Source: Bacteroidaceae bacterium (lineage in GTDB: Bacteria > Bacteroidota > Bacteroidia > Bacteroidales > Bacteroidaceae). Taken from it: a stretch of DNA of 61,027 nt. The notes under the pieces were generated by a model, which saw nothing but the letters and a program-made list of their open reading frames with translations, did no database searches and had not been told where the DNA came from. This document shows, in pieces, positions 45,875 to 54,920 of this stretch (positions are counted from its first letter, which is position 1; each line of letters opens with the position of its first letter). Made by a program: the position numbers and the translations under genes. The DNA lies in contig JAFSAT010000034.1 of NCBI GenBank assembly GCA_017442185.1, positions 1 through 61,027 on the forward strand, written 5' to 3'.

Positions 45875-46728
45875 TTCTTTGCAAGATATTTAGCTGTAAG
45901 ATTTAACGTAAGAACAAATAATAACAAGAATAGTGATGCACCCCAAATAAGCTCTTGAAGATTGGGGTCATTGAAGAATTCCAATATAAGCAATGGTACT
46001 GCCGAAATAGGCTTATCAATGGCAAACCTGATGAACGAACAGCCAAGTGCGGTGAACATAAGCGGTGCCGTCTCGCCAATGACACGCGATATTGCGAGTA
46101 GTACACCCGTAAAGATACCACCAAATGCTGCCGGAATTTGTACCTTGAGCATTACGCGAGCACGATTGCCGCCAAGAGCCAAGCCTGCCTCTTTGAGCGA
46201 TTGAGGAAGAATCTTTAAGGTCTCTTCCGTTGAGCGGATAATAAGAGGAAGCATCATAATGAACAGAGCGACACTGCCTGCAATTGCAGAATAGCCCTTC
46301 ATGGGAACTACTACCCAAATATATGTAACAATACCTATAATCACCGATGGCGTGCCTTGCAACAAATCTGTCAGATAACTAACTACCTGTGCAAAGCGAT
46401 TTTTTGGATTCTCGGACAAAAAAGCACCGCACAGAATGCCTGTGGGAACTGCAACCACAACAGCCATACTGAGCATAATCATAGTGCCGATGATACCGTT
46501 TGCAATGCCGCCCGGTATAGGCTCGCCCTGCTCAATAGCTTTCATCGCCTTATATGCCGTAGGTGTCGGCTCGGTGAAGAACGACCAAGAGAATTGCTCA
46601 TATCCTCGCAATAGCACCTCTCCCAAGATTGCAAAAAGAGGAACTGCAGTGAGTGTTGCAAACAGACATACTGTCCACAACATGGCTCTATCTTTTGCCA
46701 AACGATTTTTTATTTTCATTGTAGCCAT
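45862..46728 (-). CDS. pstA: phosphate ABC transporter permease PstA
   Basis: The 288-residue inner membrane permease has about six helices. The cytoplasmic coupling motif is in the segment SLKEAGLALGGNRARVMLKV (about 177-196), followed by ISRVIGETAPLMFTA. It pairs with PstC to form the channel. The gene lies 2 bases after pstC and overlaps pstB. Confidence 0.95.
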   Translation of the reverse strand: MATMKIKNRLAKDRAMLWTVCLFATLTAVPLFAILGEVLLRGYEQFSWSFFTEPTPTAYKAMKAIEQGEPIPGGIANGIIGTMIMLSMAVVVAVPTGILCGAFLSENPKNRFAQVVSYLTDLLQGTPSVIIGIVTYIWVVVPMKGYSAIAGSVALFIMMLPLIIRSTEETLKILPQSLKEAGLALGGNRARVMLKVQIPAAFGGIFTGVLLAISRVIGETAPLMFTALGCSFIRFAIDKPISAVPLLILEFFNDPNLQELIWGASLFLLLFVLTLNLTAKYLAKKWNQ

Positions 46729-46730
46729 AA

Positions 46731-47588
46731 TTAAGATATTCTTGCGCGTTTTATCATTATTTTACCTATCATGTTGATTATAGCCGTAATAAAGAAGAGT
46801 ACAAGGCCTATTGCAATCAGTGAAGAGAAGCGCAGGTCAGAAGCCTCACCGAATTGGTTGGCAATAATCGAAGCCATAGAATTACCTGTCGAGGTGATTG
46901 AATCGGGGATGTTGTTGGTGTTGCCGATAAGCATGGTTACGGTCATCGTTTCGCCCAATGCACGCCCGATTGCCAATATGTATGACGAGAATATTCCGGA
47001 GCCGGCAACAGGGAATACAATATTGCGTATCACCTCGGCATGGGTTGCGCCAAGACTGTATGCCCCCTCTTTAAGGTCGTTAGGCACCATCTTGATAAAT
47101 TCGGCACTCAACGATGCAGCGTATGGTACAATCATAATTGCCAGCACCAATGATGCTGTTAATATGCCCGAGCCTTGTGGCGAGATATTAAGAGCCATAA
47201 TCAAAGGGCGCAAAGTGTAGAATCCCCAGAGACCATAGATGATAGAGGGGATGCCTGCCAAAAGGTCGGTGACGGTGCTTAACACCGAGGCTGTCTTTGT
47301 CCCCTTAAAATACTCTCCCACAAAGAGGGCAACAGGCAGAGAGAACGGAATACAAAAAATCAGAGCCAAAAGGGTTGTCATCAACGTTCCGGTGATGAAT
47401 GGCAGTGCTCCATACTGTTCAGCACCCTCGGTGTAGCTCCACTCCGAAGATGTCAGAAACTTGAAGAATCCAAAATGTTCAAAAGCCTCGTATGCGTCGG
47501 TGACGAGGGCGTACACGACACCCCCGCACACTATCGGCATTGCCAATGCTGCTACGAACAATAGGACTTTGTATAGTTTATCGTTCAT
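46731..47588 (-). CDS. pstC: phosphate ABC transporter permease PstC
   Basis: The 285-residue permease has about six helices, the coupling segment DLKEGAYSLGATHAEVIRNI (about 174-193) and the PstC stretch AIGRALGETMTVTMLIGN. LLAGIPSIIYGLWGFY near 108 is also typical. It is 12 bases after pstS. Confidence 0.95.
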   Translation of the reverse strand: MNDKLYKVLLFVAALAMPIVCGGVVYALVTDAYEAFEHFGFFKFLTSSEWSYTEGAEQYGALPFITGTLMTTLLALIFCIPFSLPVALFVGEYFKGTKTASVLSTVTDLLAGIPSIIYGLWGFYTLRPLIMALNISPQGSGILTASLVLAIMIVPYAASLSAEFIKMVPNDLKEGAYSLGATHAEVIRNIVFPVAGSGIFSSYILAIGRALGETMTVTMLIGNTNNIPDSITSTGNSMASIIANQFGEASDLRFSSLIAIGLVLFFITAIINMIGKIMIKRARIS

Positions 47589-47600
47589 ACTTTTATTTTG

Positions 47601-48662
47601 TTATTGCAATATTGCTTCTCCGTTGTAAGTGACGCTCTTCAAGTTTGTTAAACTAAAATCCTTAGCCTTGGCGGGTAGTGGAGCATAGTGAACCTCCGAG
47701 GTTATTTGCTGTGCCTCACCCGAAAGGATATATTTCAGGAGGTCGAGTGTTGCCACAGCCTGCTCCTTTGTGCGGTCGGAGTAGTTCTGCTCCTTGTAGA
47801 TAATCATCCAAGTGAAGGTTGAGATGGGATATGCTCCTGCGGCATCGGCATTGGTAATCGAACAGCGTGTATCGGCAGGAATAACACCCGATGCAGCTGC
47901 CGAGATGCTTGCAGCCGAAGGTTGCACAAATTCTCCACGCTGATTTTTTACTCGTGCATAAGGTAGTTTCTGTGCAAAGGCATACTCCGAGCCTACATAG
48001 CCGATTGTATTCTTTGTCTGCTTAATCACACCTGCCACGCCCGGATTGCCCTTGGCGGCCTGTCCCGATGAGAAGTTTACCGATTTGCCGGCACCAAAAT
48101 TCTCGGCCCATTTGGGACTTACCTTTGTAAGATAGTCGGTGAATACAAATGTTGTACCCGAGCCGTCTGAACGGTAAACAGGGATAATAGCTTCAGCCGG
48201 AAGTTTCACATCGGGATTGATGGCAGTCAAGCGCTCATCGTTCCACATCTTAATCTCGCCGGCAAAAATATCGGCAATAAGTTCACCTGTAAGTTTCAAA
48301 TCATTTACTCCGTCAAGATTATAGGCAACAACCACTGCTCCCATACAAGTGGGAATGTGCACCACAGGGGCCATCTCTGCCATCTCCTTATCGCTAAGAA
48401 ACGCATCGCTGCCGGCAAAGTCTACAATCTTGTCACGCAAGTTGCGTACGCCGCCGCCCGAGCCTATACCTCCGTAAGCAACCTGGTCGCCATTCACATG
48501 TCCAAACTGCTCGAACACCACATTATAGTAAGGAAGTGGGAATGTTGCACCTGCACCCGAAAGTTCTTGAGCTTTACGACCTCCATTGTCTGCATTACCA
48601 CCACATGCAACCATGGCAAGGGCGACAATCAATGTTGTAACTGATAAAAATAACTTTCTCAT
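47601..48662 (-). CDS. pstS: phosphate-binding lipoprotein PstS
   Basis: The 353-residue substrate-binding protein has a lipobox (LAMVACGG, Cys at residue 20). The phosphate-binding segments are SGAGATFPLPYY (about 35-46), GIGSGGGVRNL and VYRSDGSGTTFVFTDYL. As a lipoprotein it is tethered in the periplasm and delivers phosphate to PstCA. It lies 28 bases after the porin gene in the same direction. Confidence 0.96.
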   Translation of the reverse strand: MRKLFLSVTTLIVALAMVACGGNADNGGRKAQELSGAGATFPLPYYNVVFEQFGHVNGDQVAYGGIGSGGGVRNLRDKIVDFAGSDAFLSDKEMAEMAPVVHIPTCMGAVVVAYNLDGVNDLKLTGELIADIFAGEIKMWNDERLTAINPDVKLPAEAIIPVYRSDGSGTTFVFTDYLTKVSPKWAENFGAGKSVNFSSGQAAKGNPGVAGVIKQTKNTIGYVGSEYAFAQKLPYARVKNQRGEFVQPSAASISAAASGVIPADTRCSITNADAAGAYPISTFTWMIIYKEQNYSDRTKEQAVATLDLLKYILSGEAQQITSEVHYAPLPAKAKDFSLTNLKSVTYNGEAILQ

Positions 48663-48689
48663 AATATTTATGTATTAATGTTTATTCTG

Positions 48690-49670
48690 TTAAAAACCAA
48701 AGTAGCAGTTAATATATGCCGAGTAACCATTATCCGCCCCATCTTCTTTTGGTATGTTCATTCTGACATTAGGAGCAATCTTTACATATTTGCCGAGCTT
48801 GAATTGTGCACCTATGATTGCAGCCGACTCATCTTTTGCGATGTTCCAATCGTCCTTGGAGCAGAGGTCGTCGAATCGGGCATATAGCTCCGAAGTCTTA
48901 GATAGTTTTACCGATGCAAAGATTGAATATCCATTTTGGTCGGCTCCATCAGTATATGAAGCATTCCACATTTGGTTATATTCTGCTCCAACAGTGAACT
49001 TCTCGTGCTTGTATCCTGCAAAAGCAGCAAAATTTGCAATATCTTTTTTGCCCTCTGCGCCACTCTCGTTCAAACCACCATACAGGCGAATCTGAAAGCC
49101 TTTGACGGGGGTTAGCGTTACGCCCAAGCCATAATTAAGACCATCATTCTTCTGAATCTTCTTGTAGCCCTCTCCATTTACGATGATTGCATCGGCTGAT
49201 ACCCAGTCTGCAAATTTATAAGCCACCGAAACACCTAAATCGGCGCTGCTGCCAAATTTATATTCATCTTGAAACGACTTCATAATATAGCGATAGCCCC
49301 AAAACTTCTCTTGAAAGTTGAATTGTGTGGTAGAGATCAGACCTCCGTTGAATGTCAGGCCTCCCTTTTTCCAAGTTATCATAGCATTTTTTATGTAGGC
49401 TATACGCTGATAATCAGAGACGTCATTCGACTTGCCGATGTCCATTACAGCCTTTGTCGATAGTCCGTTTCCAAAGTTGTATTCATAGCCTAAATAACTA
49501 CGCTCCAGCTCGAAGCCGCGGTCGTCGTTCTCTGCTCCGAAACCTGTGTGGAAATTTCCAAACACCTGAACGATAGCTTTACCTTTGGGTTCCTCACTCT
49601 TTGCATCCTGTGCTTGTGCGCCGATGCCGATGCAGGTTAAAATACCTGCCAAGATTACTTTTGTTTTCAT
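48690..49670 (-). CDS. outer membrane porin, probably phosphate-linked
   Basis: The 326-residue product starts at the ATG at 49670, giving a signal peptide (MKTKVILAGILTCIGIGAQA, cleavage before Q21). An upstream ATG at 49724 would add 18 residues before the signal and overlaps the promoter. The mature part is a beta-barrel ending in ...SAYINCYFGF. It begins the pst operon, as phosphate-selective OprO/OprP-type porins do elsewhere, so a role in phosphate entry is likely. Confidence 0.82.
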   Translation of the reverse strand: MKTKVILAGILTCIGIGAQAQDAKSEEPKGKAIVQVFGNFHTGFGAENDDRGFELERSYLGYEYNFGNGLSTKAVMDIGKSNDVSDYQRIAYIKNAMITWKKGGLTFNGGLISTTQFNFQEKFWGYRYIMKSFQDEYKFGSSADLGVSVAYKFADWVSADAIIVNGEGYKKIQKNDGLNYGLGVTLTPVKGFQIRLYGGLNESGAEGKKDIANFAAFAGYKHEKFTVGAEYNQMWNASYTDGADQNGYSIFASVKLSKTSELYARFDDLCSKDDWNIAKDESAAIIGAQFKLGKYVKIAPNVRMNIPKEDGADNGYSAYINCYFGF

Positions 49671-49699
49671 ACTTTTTTGTCTTATTAAATTTGACACTG

Positions 49700-49747
49700 C
49701 AAAAGTATCCGGAAAACATTTCAAGAATATTACAAAAAAGTTAGCCT
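49700..49747 (-). promoter_or_regulatory. pho-box-like repeats and -7 element of the porin-pst operon
   Basis: On the minus strand AGGCTAA (ending at 49741), TTTGTAA (49736-49730), CTTGAAA (49725-49719) and TTCCGGA (49714-49708) follow at 11-base steps. The -7 octamer TACTTTTG comes next (49707-49700). The middle two match the array upstream of the PiT gene. No -33 TTTG sits at the normal distance, as expected for an activator-dependent promoter. Confidence 0.55.
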
Positions 49748-49774
49748 TTTGTGAAATGCCTGCGTGGAGTAAAA

Positions 49775-49840
49775 AAGCTGTTTAAATTTCCAACAAATCT
49801 TTTCTTAATAGAAACAGCTTCTTAAACAGTTCCTAAAATA
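49775..49840 (+). repeat. longest copy of the AT-rich intergenic repeat
   Basis: AAGCTGTTT (49775-49783) and AAACAGCTT (49812-49820) are a perfect 9-base inverted repeat around a 28-base AT-rich core. A second half (TTAAACAGTTCCTAAAA) follows to 49840. The core is nearly the same as at 30641-30686. It lies in the divergent spacer between the porin-pst operon and the second response regulator. Confidence 0.75.
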
Positions 49841-49893
49841 TTACATTTTTATTAAATCTTTTTTGATACGTTTCTCCATTCGCCAATTCTATG

Positions 49894-49901
49894 TACTTTT
49901 G
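49894..49901 (+). promoter_or_regulatory. probable -7 element of response regulator/kinase pair 2
   Basis: TACTTTTG matches TAnnTTTG and lies 25 bases before the start at 49926. TTTC at 49871-49874 is 19 bases upstream and may be a weak -33 element. Confidence 0.55.
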
Positions 49902-49925
49902 CGAGATAATGGTTAAATAAGGTAT

Positions 49926-50624
49926 ATGGCAACAAATCGTATTTTGATAGTGGATGACGAGGAAACATTGTGCGAGGTGCTGAAACTGAATCTCGAAAAT
50001 GAGGGTTATGACGTGGATATTGCTTTTAGTGCCGAGCAGGCACTCGGATATAATCTAAAAGAGTATTCGCTCATTCTGCTTGATATAATGATGGGAGAAA
50101 TCAGCGGTATAAAGATGGCTAAGATGCTGAAAAACGATGTCTCTACAGCCGAAATTCCCATAATCTTCTGCACAGCTCGTGATACTGAGGATGATATGGT
50201 TATGGGGCTGAACCTCGGTGCCGATGACTATATTATGAAACCTTACACTGTTCGTAATGTGATTGCCCGTGTCAGGAGTGTCCTGCGTAGAACATCAACA
50301 CACAAGGTGGCAGCTAATCCTTCAGAAAAAACTAATCTCTTGCAGGTTGAAGGGCTGGAGCTCGACCTTGAATTTAAGCGTTGCACTGTGGATGGTGAAG
50401 AGGTGAAACTTGCCCGCAAAGAATTTGAACTGTTGGTATACCTTGTGTCGCATCGTGGAAAAATCTGTTCGCGCGAGCAGATTCTGAGTCGCGTTTGGAG
50501 CGACGAAGTGGTTGTCTTAGACCGTACCATTGATGTAAATATCACCCGACTGCGCTCAAAGATTGGTGCATACGGCTCATATATTGTAACACGTTCAGGC
50601 TTTGGCTATGGCTTCCGCAATTAA
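49926..50624 (+). CDS. PhoB-like response regulator (pair 2)
   Basis: The 232-residue product has a receiver domain with D10-D11, phospho-acceptor D53 in ILLDIMMGE and K105 in IMKPY. An OmpR-type winged helix follows (about 135-230) with KEFELLVYLVSHRGKICSREQ. It is clearly paralogous to the regulator at 42.6 kb. Its place beside the porin-pst operon makes it the best candidate for the phosphate regulator. The kinase gene overlaps its 3' end. Confidence 0.92.
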   Translation: MATNRILIVDDEETLCEVLKLNLENEGYDVDIAFSAEQALGYNLKEYSLILLDIMMGEISGIKMAKMLKNDVSTAEIPIIFCTARDTEDDMVMGLNLGADDYIMKPYTVRNVIARVRSVLRRTSTHKVAANPSEKTNLLQVEGLELDLEFKRCTVDGEEVKLARKEFELLVYLVSHRGKICSREQILSRVWSDEVVVLDRTIDVNITRLRSKIGAYGSYIVTRSGFGYGFRN

Positions 50625-51909
50625 AATCTCTTTCCACAAGCAACTTTTTTTGCAACTCATAATCTTTTCGTGGGCAATAGTCTTATGCTTTATCGGGTAT
50701 CAATATCTGCGCGAAAAGGAGTATAAATCGGATTTTTTGAGTGCTCAGTTGCAACAGTATAATCGCCATCTGCTTGAGGCGGTAGAGGAGGGTGAGCCGT
50801 ATGAGGAGTATATAGCATTGCATGAAAAACCTTTCAACGACCTGCGCATCTCAATCATCACTCTCTCGGGTGCTGTTGTCTATGACAACACAATTCCGGT
50901 AGATTCGCTCGACAACCATCGTGCACGTCCCGAGGTGGCCGAAGCTTTGAACAAAGGCTCGGGGTATCATATCGGGCGACAATCAGCAAGTGACGGACGC
51001 GAGTATTTCTACTCCGCAACACGTGGCGAAAGGGTTGTTGTTCGCACTGCCATCCCATACTCTAATACGTTGCGCGACTTGCTTGCAACAGACTGGTCGT
51101 TTCTTTTGGTTATGATTTCTATCAGTCTTGCAATGAGTGTATTGGCATATTTTACCACTCGCAAGCTCGGCAAGGACATAGAACGTGTCAATCGCTATGA
51201 GGCCGAACAGGAGAGGAGCCGACTGAAACGTCAGCTCACAAACAATATAAACCACGAACTTAAAACCCCTGTTGCATCCATTCATGTGTGTCTCGAAACG
51301 CTGCTATCGGGCATCACTCTAAGTGAAGAAAAGCGGCAAGAGCTTATCGAACGTTGTTATATGCACAACGACCGTCTGCGCCGCATGCTCAGTGAAGTGT
51401 CACTTATCACTCGTATGGAGGATGGAGGGCACCTTATTAATTGCGAAAAGGTGGTTTTAAACCAAATAATCAATGAGATTGCCGAGGAACTTAAGGTGAT
51501 GCCCGAGGAGGAGCGCCTGACCTTGCATGCCGACTTTGATGATGAGGTTGCTGTTGAGGGGAACACTTCGCTGATAGGTTCAATATTCAGCAATTTGACC
51601 GAGAATGCCATCGCCTACTCTGAGGGCAAAAATATCTATATCACGCTACTCGAAAATAGCGCAGAGCTGTGTCGCATACGCATAGAAGACGATGGGAAAG
51701 GTGTTTCTCCGAAGCATTTGTCTCGTCTCTTTGAGCGATTCTATCGCGTGGATAAGGGCCGTTCCCGACAAAGGGGCGGAACGGGGCTTGGGCTTGCCAT
51801 TGTAAAGCACGCCGTTCAGTTTCATGGGGGGACAATCTCTGTGACGAATCGTCCAAGCGGTGGCCTGCGATTTGAATTTACACTCAGAAAACACTTCCGG
51901 CAATCATAG
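50608..51909 (+). CDS. PhoR-like sensor histidine kinase (pair 2)
   Basis: The 433-residue product has two membrane helices (about 13-34 and 163-182) flanking a periplasmic loop. The HisKA domain has phospho-acceptor H216 (NNINHELKTP). The N box is FSNLTENAIAYS and the G boxes are EDDGKGVSPKH and GGTGLGLAIVKH. The ATG at 50608 is preferred over a TTG two codons upstream. It overlaps the regulator gene by 17 bases. Confidence 0.9.
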   Translation: MASAIKISFHKQLFLQLIIFSWAIVLCFIGYQYLREKEYKSDFLSAQLQQYNRHLLEAVEEGEPYEEYIALHEKPFNDLRISIITLSGAVVYDNTIPVDSLDNHRARPEVAEALNKGSGYHIGRQSASDGREYFYSATRGERVVVRTAIPYSNTLRDLLATDWSFLLVMISISLAMSVLAYFTTRKLGKDIERVNRYEAEQERSRLKRQLTNNINHELKTPVASIHVCLETLLSGITLSEEKRQELIERCYMHNDRLRRMLSEVSLITRMEDGGHLINCEKVVLNQIINEIAEELKVMPEEERLTLHADFDDEVAVEGNTSLIGSIFSNLTENAIAYSEGKNIYITLLENSAELCRIRIEDDGKGVSPKHLSRLFERFYRVDKGRSRQRGGTGLGLAIVKHAVQFHGGTISVTNRPSGGLRFEFTLRKHFRQS

Positions 51910-51942
51910 AAAGTTTGAATTTACAAAAAAGAAACTGCTGAT

Positions 51943-51963
51943 GTAAGCCGCCCTCGGGCTTAC
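51943..51963 (+). terminator. terminator of regulator/kinase pair 2
   Basis: GTAAGCC (51943-51949) pairs with GGCTTAC (51957-51963) with a 7-base loop, followed by TTTG. The stem is good but the T-tract is weak. It lies 33 bases after the kinase stop and faces the end of umuC. Confidence 0.6.
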
Positions 51964-51986
51964 TTTGTGGTCTTTAAAGATTGGGA

Positions 51987-53246
51987 TTATACATTCACCA
52001 CAATTATATCTTCCCACTTTGTGGTATATTGCTTAGAAACATATTGTCGGTTAGTGTGCTCGGTTAATGAGCCTTGTGACACTATTTTTACGGCGTCGTG
52101 TCCCTGTGTGGCATTTATTTTATCAATTGCAGCCATAAGCTGTTTGTGCTTTGGTCGGTCTATTGTGTCGAACAGTTCGCCTTGCACTGTGTCGGCAGGT
52201 TCAATGGCGCTGAGGCTTATGCCTGCTTTTTTGTACCCGAATCCTTTTCGATAAATTTTTGTGAGTAGTGTCGCAGCCTCTTTTACAATCTCCAATGTGC
52301 TGTCGGTGGGGGTTATAAGATGTTTGACAGCGCTTTCGTGATGTTGCGGCCGGTCGTCACGGTGGCGATTGGTTAATATAAATACTTGTAGTTGTTGCGC
52401 AGCAGAGCGCTGTTTGCGAAGTTTCTCGGCTGCAATGCCTGCAAAGGTCGAAATGGCACGATGCAGCTCTTCTATGTCGTATAATTCTTTTGAAAAAGAG
52501 CGTGATACGGTTATTGATTGTCGGTCGGCTATCTGATGTGTGAATGTGATGCACGATTTTCCGTGCAGTTCGTTCCATGTGCGCACTCCTGTTATTCCCA
52601 TTCTGTTCTGTACCCACTCTTCGCTCAATGCACAGAACTGTCCGGCTGTATCTATGTGCAGGCCTGCGAGCATCTTGCCGTGACGTCGCCCTATGCCCCA
52701 TATATCACTCACCGGGTATGTCGAGAGAACCTTTGTCACATCCTCGTCGCGATACATAAGGCAGGCACTCTTCAGTCTGGGGTAGCGTTTGCATAGTTTG
52801 CTTGCTATCTTGGCTAAGGTTTTTGTGGGGGATATGCCTATGCTCACCGGGATGCCTGTGCATCTACGCACTGTGCGTGCAAGTTCTTCGCCGAAACTTT
52901 TCAGTTTATCTGTGGGTATGTCGTCAAGATACAGAAATGCTTCGTCTATCGAATATATTTCGATGTGGCGCACGTGTTGTTTAAGCAGCGACATTACTCT
53001 GTGCGACATATCTCCGTAAAGGTGGTAGTTGGCCGAGTGTACCGCAATATTCTGTTCTTTTATCAGGTTGCGTATCTGATACAGCGGTTGTCCCATCTTA
53101 ATACCAATTGCTTTTGCTTCGTTGCTACGTGCCACCACACAGCCGTCGTTGTTGCTAAGCACTATAACAGGGCGTCCCTCAAGCGAGGGGTTGAATACTC
53201 TCTCGCATGAAACAAAGAAGTTGTTGCAGTCGCACAAACCTATCAT
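51987..53246 (-). CDS. umuC: DNA polymerase V catalytic subunit UmuC
   Basis: UmuC is a Y-family translesion polymerase. The 419-residue product starts at the ATG at 53246 ([18 protein letters not shown]), which overlaps the umuD stop as TAATG. Catalytic motifs are D6/N8 in CDCNNFF, the [10 protein letters not shown] acidic pair near 100 and [12 protein letters not shown] near 142. A longer reading adds 12 residues within umuD and is unlikely. It is the last gene of a five-gene run. Confidence 0.95.
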   Translation of the reverse strand: MIGLCDCNNFFVSCERVFNPSLEGRPVIVLSNNDGCVVARSNEAKAIGIKMGQPLYQIRNLIKEQNIAVHSANYHLYGDMSHRVMSLLKQHVRHIEIYSIDEAFLYLDDIPTDKLKSFGEELARTVRRCTGIPVSIGISPTKTLAKIASKLCKRYPRLKSACLMYRDEDVTKVLSTYPVSDIWGIGRRHGKMLAGLHIDTAGQFCALSEEWVQNRMGITGVRTWNELHGKSCITFTHQIADRQSITVSRSFSKELYDIEELHRAISTFAGIAAEKLRKQRSAAQQLQVFILTNRHRDDRPQHHESAVKHLITPTDSTLEIVKEAATLLTKIYRKGFGYKKAGISLSAIEPADTVQGELFDTIDRPKHKQLMAAIDKINATQGHDAVKIVSQGSLTEHTNRQYVSKQYTTKWEDIIVVNV

Positions 53247-53674
53247 TATGCTTTTTTGATGATGTAGGTTACAACGCCCCATATTACAAAGTCGTTGTCA
53301 CTTGTAACGCGCAGAGGCTTGAAATTTTTGTTGGCCGGCATCAGCAGTCCGTGGTCGTGGTGCTTTTGGAAGCGTTTCAGGGTAAATTCTCCGTCGATGT
53401 AACATACAGCCAGGCAACCGTTGTAGGGCTCTATGCTTTTGTCAATTACCAAGAGGTCGCCATCGTTTATTCCCTCATCTATCATAGACAGTCCGCTGAC
53501 ACGGGCATAAAATGTGGATGCGGGATTTTTTATCAGTTCCTTGTTAAGGTCAAGTCCTAGTGTGCCATAATCTTCGGCAGGTGAAGGAAAGCCTGCTGCC
53601 ACGCGCTCTTCGGAGAGTGGCAGTTTAAGCTCGCTTCCGTCGTCTGCCGATATTATGTCAAGTGTGTTACTCAT
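53246..53674 (-). CDS. umuD: UmuD-type translesion protein (S24 autoprotease)
   Basis: RecA-stimulated self-cleavage yields the form that joins UmuC. The 142-residue product has a cleavage site A27-G28 (VAAGF) and the Ser-Lys dyad S63 (SGLSMIDEG) and K100 (FTLKRF), matching the E. coli layout. Its start overlaps the stop of the Ddl-like gene as ATGA (53671-53674), so expression depends at least partly on that upstream gene. No SOS box is recognised immediately upstream. Confidence 0.94.
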   Translation of the reverse strand: MSNTLDIISADDGSELKLPLSEERVAAGFPSPAEDYGTLGLDLNKELIKNPASTFYARVSGLSMIDEGINDGDLLVIDKSIEPYNGCLAVCYIDGEFTLKRFQKHHDHGLLMPANKNFKPLRVTSDNDFVIWGVVTYIIKKA

Positions 53675-54885
53675 CTTCCGCTCTTGCTGCCGAATTTGCC
53701 ACCCATTTTGGCGCCACCTTTGCTGCCTCCCGATGTGTTTGCCGCAAAGATGTTATCACCATAGTTTACAGCCTTGAAGCTTGCATCCTGCTTGCGTCGG
53801 AAGGCTATCTCGATGAGCTTGTCTATGAGTGTTCCGAAGTTTATTCCGCTATATTCCCACAGATAGAAAGAGAGTGAGCCGGGAATGGTGTTTATCTCGT
53901 TTACGAAAATCTCTCCGGTTGCTTCGTCTATTATAAAGTCGATACGTGCAACGCCATCGCAATCGAGTGCGCGGAATGTGTCGCATGCCGATTTCTGAAT
54001 GAATGTGGTAGTCGCCTCGGGAAGAATTGCGGGTATCTCGCGCACAGTGGAGCGCATACCCTGAGATTGTTTGCTGCCGCCACCCATGTATTTATCTTGG
54101 TAAGAGAGTATCTCGCCGCTGCGCATGGGTACTTCGCACACCGAGGCTTCACATTCGTAATAATTTCCTAATACTGCGCAATTTACCTCTTTCAGTCTCT
54201 GAACATATTTTTCTATTATTATGCGGCTTGTGAATGATATTGCATATTCCACAGCCTCAATTAATTCTTCGCGATTGTGTGCCGCGCGTATGCCCACGCT
54301 TGAACCGCTGTTGGCAGGTTTTACGATTACCGGGTATCCTAAATGCGATTCAACGTTGCTTATAGCGGTATCTTTCTTGTCGTCCCACTCTTTGTCGCTG
54401 AACCAGCAGTAGTCTATCACAGGTATGCCGCACTCCTTTAGTATCATCTTCATGGTTATTTTGTCCATTCCGTTGGCCGATGCAAGAGTGTTGCAACCGG
54501 TGTATGGTATTCCACAAAATTCCATGATGCCTTGGAATGTGCCATCTTCGCAGTTGGTACCGTGCAGCGCAGGCAGCACTACATCTAATTTTGCCAGGAC
54601 TTCGCTATTGAAAAGTTTTTTTCTTACACGATATAGATTTGTGTCATTGTAGATGGGGCGCATATACACCTCTTCGCACATCGACAATAGTTTTTTTGTG
54701 TCGCGATAGTTCTGTACGTCGAGCAGAGCATTGCCACTGTACCATTTACCCTCTTTTGTTATGTATATAGGTATAATATTGTATTTTTCTTTATCCATGG
54801 CCATTATGGCCTGATTGGCTGTTATTACTGAGATTTCGTTCTCGACGGAGCGTCCGCCAAATACAACGCCTACATTAGTTTTCAT
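53671..54885 (-). CDS. D-Ala-D-Ala ligase-like ATP-grasp enzyme
   Basis: The 404-residue product has the Ddl fold: GVVFGGRSVENEISVI (6-21), HGTNCEDG (108-115), NSGSSVGI (192-199), RIDF (314-317) and NEINTIPGS (329-337). Family members join two D-amino acids for peptidoglycan. Two features are unusual. HGTNCEDG replaces the common HGxxGEDG, and the C terminus after residue 380 is a Gly/Ser/Lys tail (NTSGGSKGGAKMGG...). The exact product (D-Ala-D-Ala or another dipeptide) is not evident. It follows the MurF-like gene after 35 bases. Confidence 0.85.
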   Translation of the reverse strand: MKTNVGVVFGGRSVENEISVITANQAIMAMDKEKYNIIPIYITKEGKWYSGNALLDVQNYRDTKKLLSMCEEVYMRPIYNDTNLYRVRKKLFNSEVLAKLDVVLPALHGTNCEDGTFQGIMEFCGIPYTGCNTLASANGMDKITMKMILKECGIPVIDYCWFSDKEWDDKKDTAISNVESHLGYPVIVKPANSGSSVGIRAAHNREELIEAVEYAISFTSRIIIEKYVQRLKEVNCAVLGNYYECEASVCEVPMRSGEILSYQDKYMGGGSKQSQGMRSTVREIPAILPEATTTFIQKSACDTFRALDCDGVARIDFIIDEATGEIFVNEINTIPGSLSFYLWEYSGINFGTLIDKLIEIAFRRKQDASFKAVNYGDNIFAANTSGGSKGGAKMGGKFGSKSGR

Positions 54886-54920
54886 AGCTTCTGTATATTG
54901 TTTTTAGATGTTTCTTTTTT

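Noticed and set aside
53247-53282. Longer N terminus for UmuC
   Set aside because: The extra 12 residues lie within umuD in another frame, and Y-family polymerases begin with the CDCNNFF-type segment directly after the ATG at 53246.
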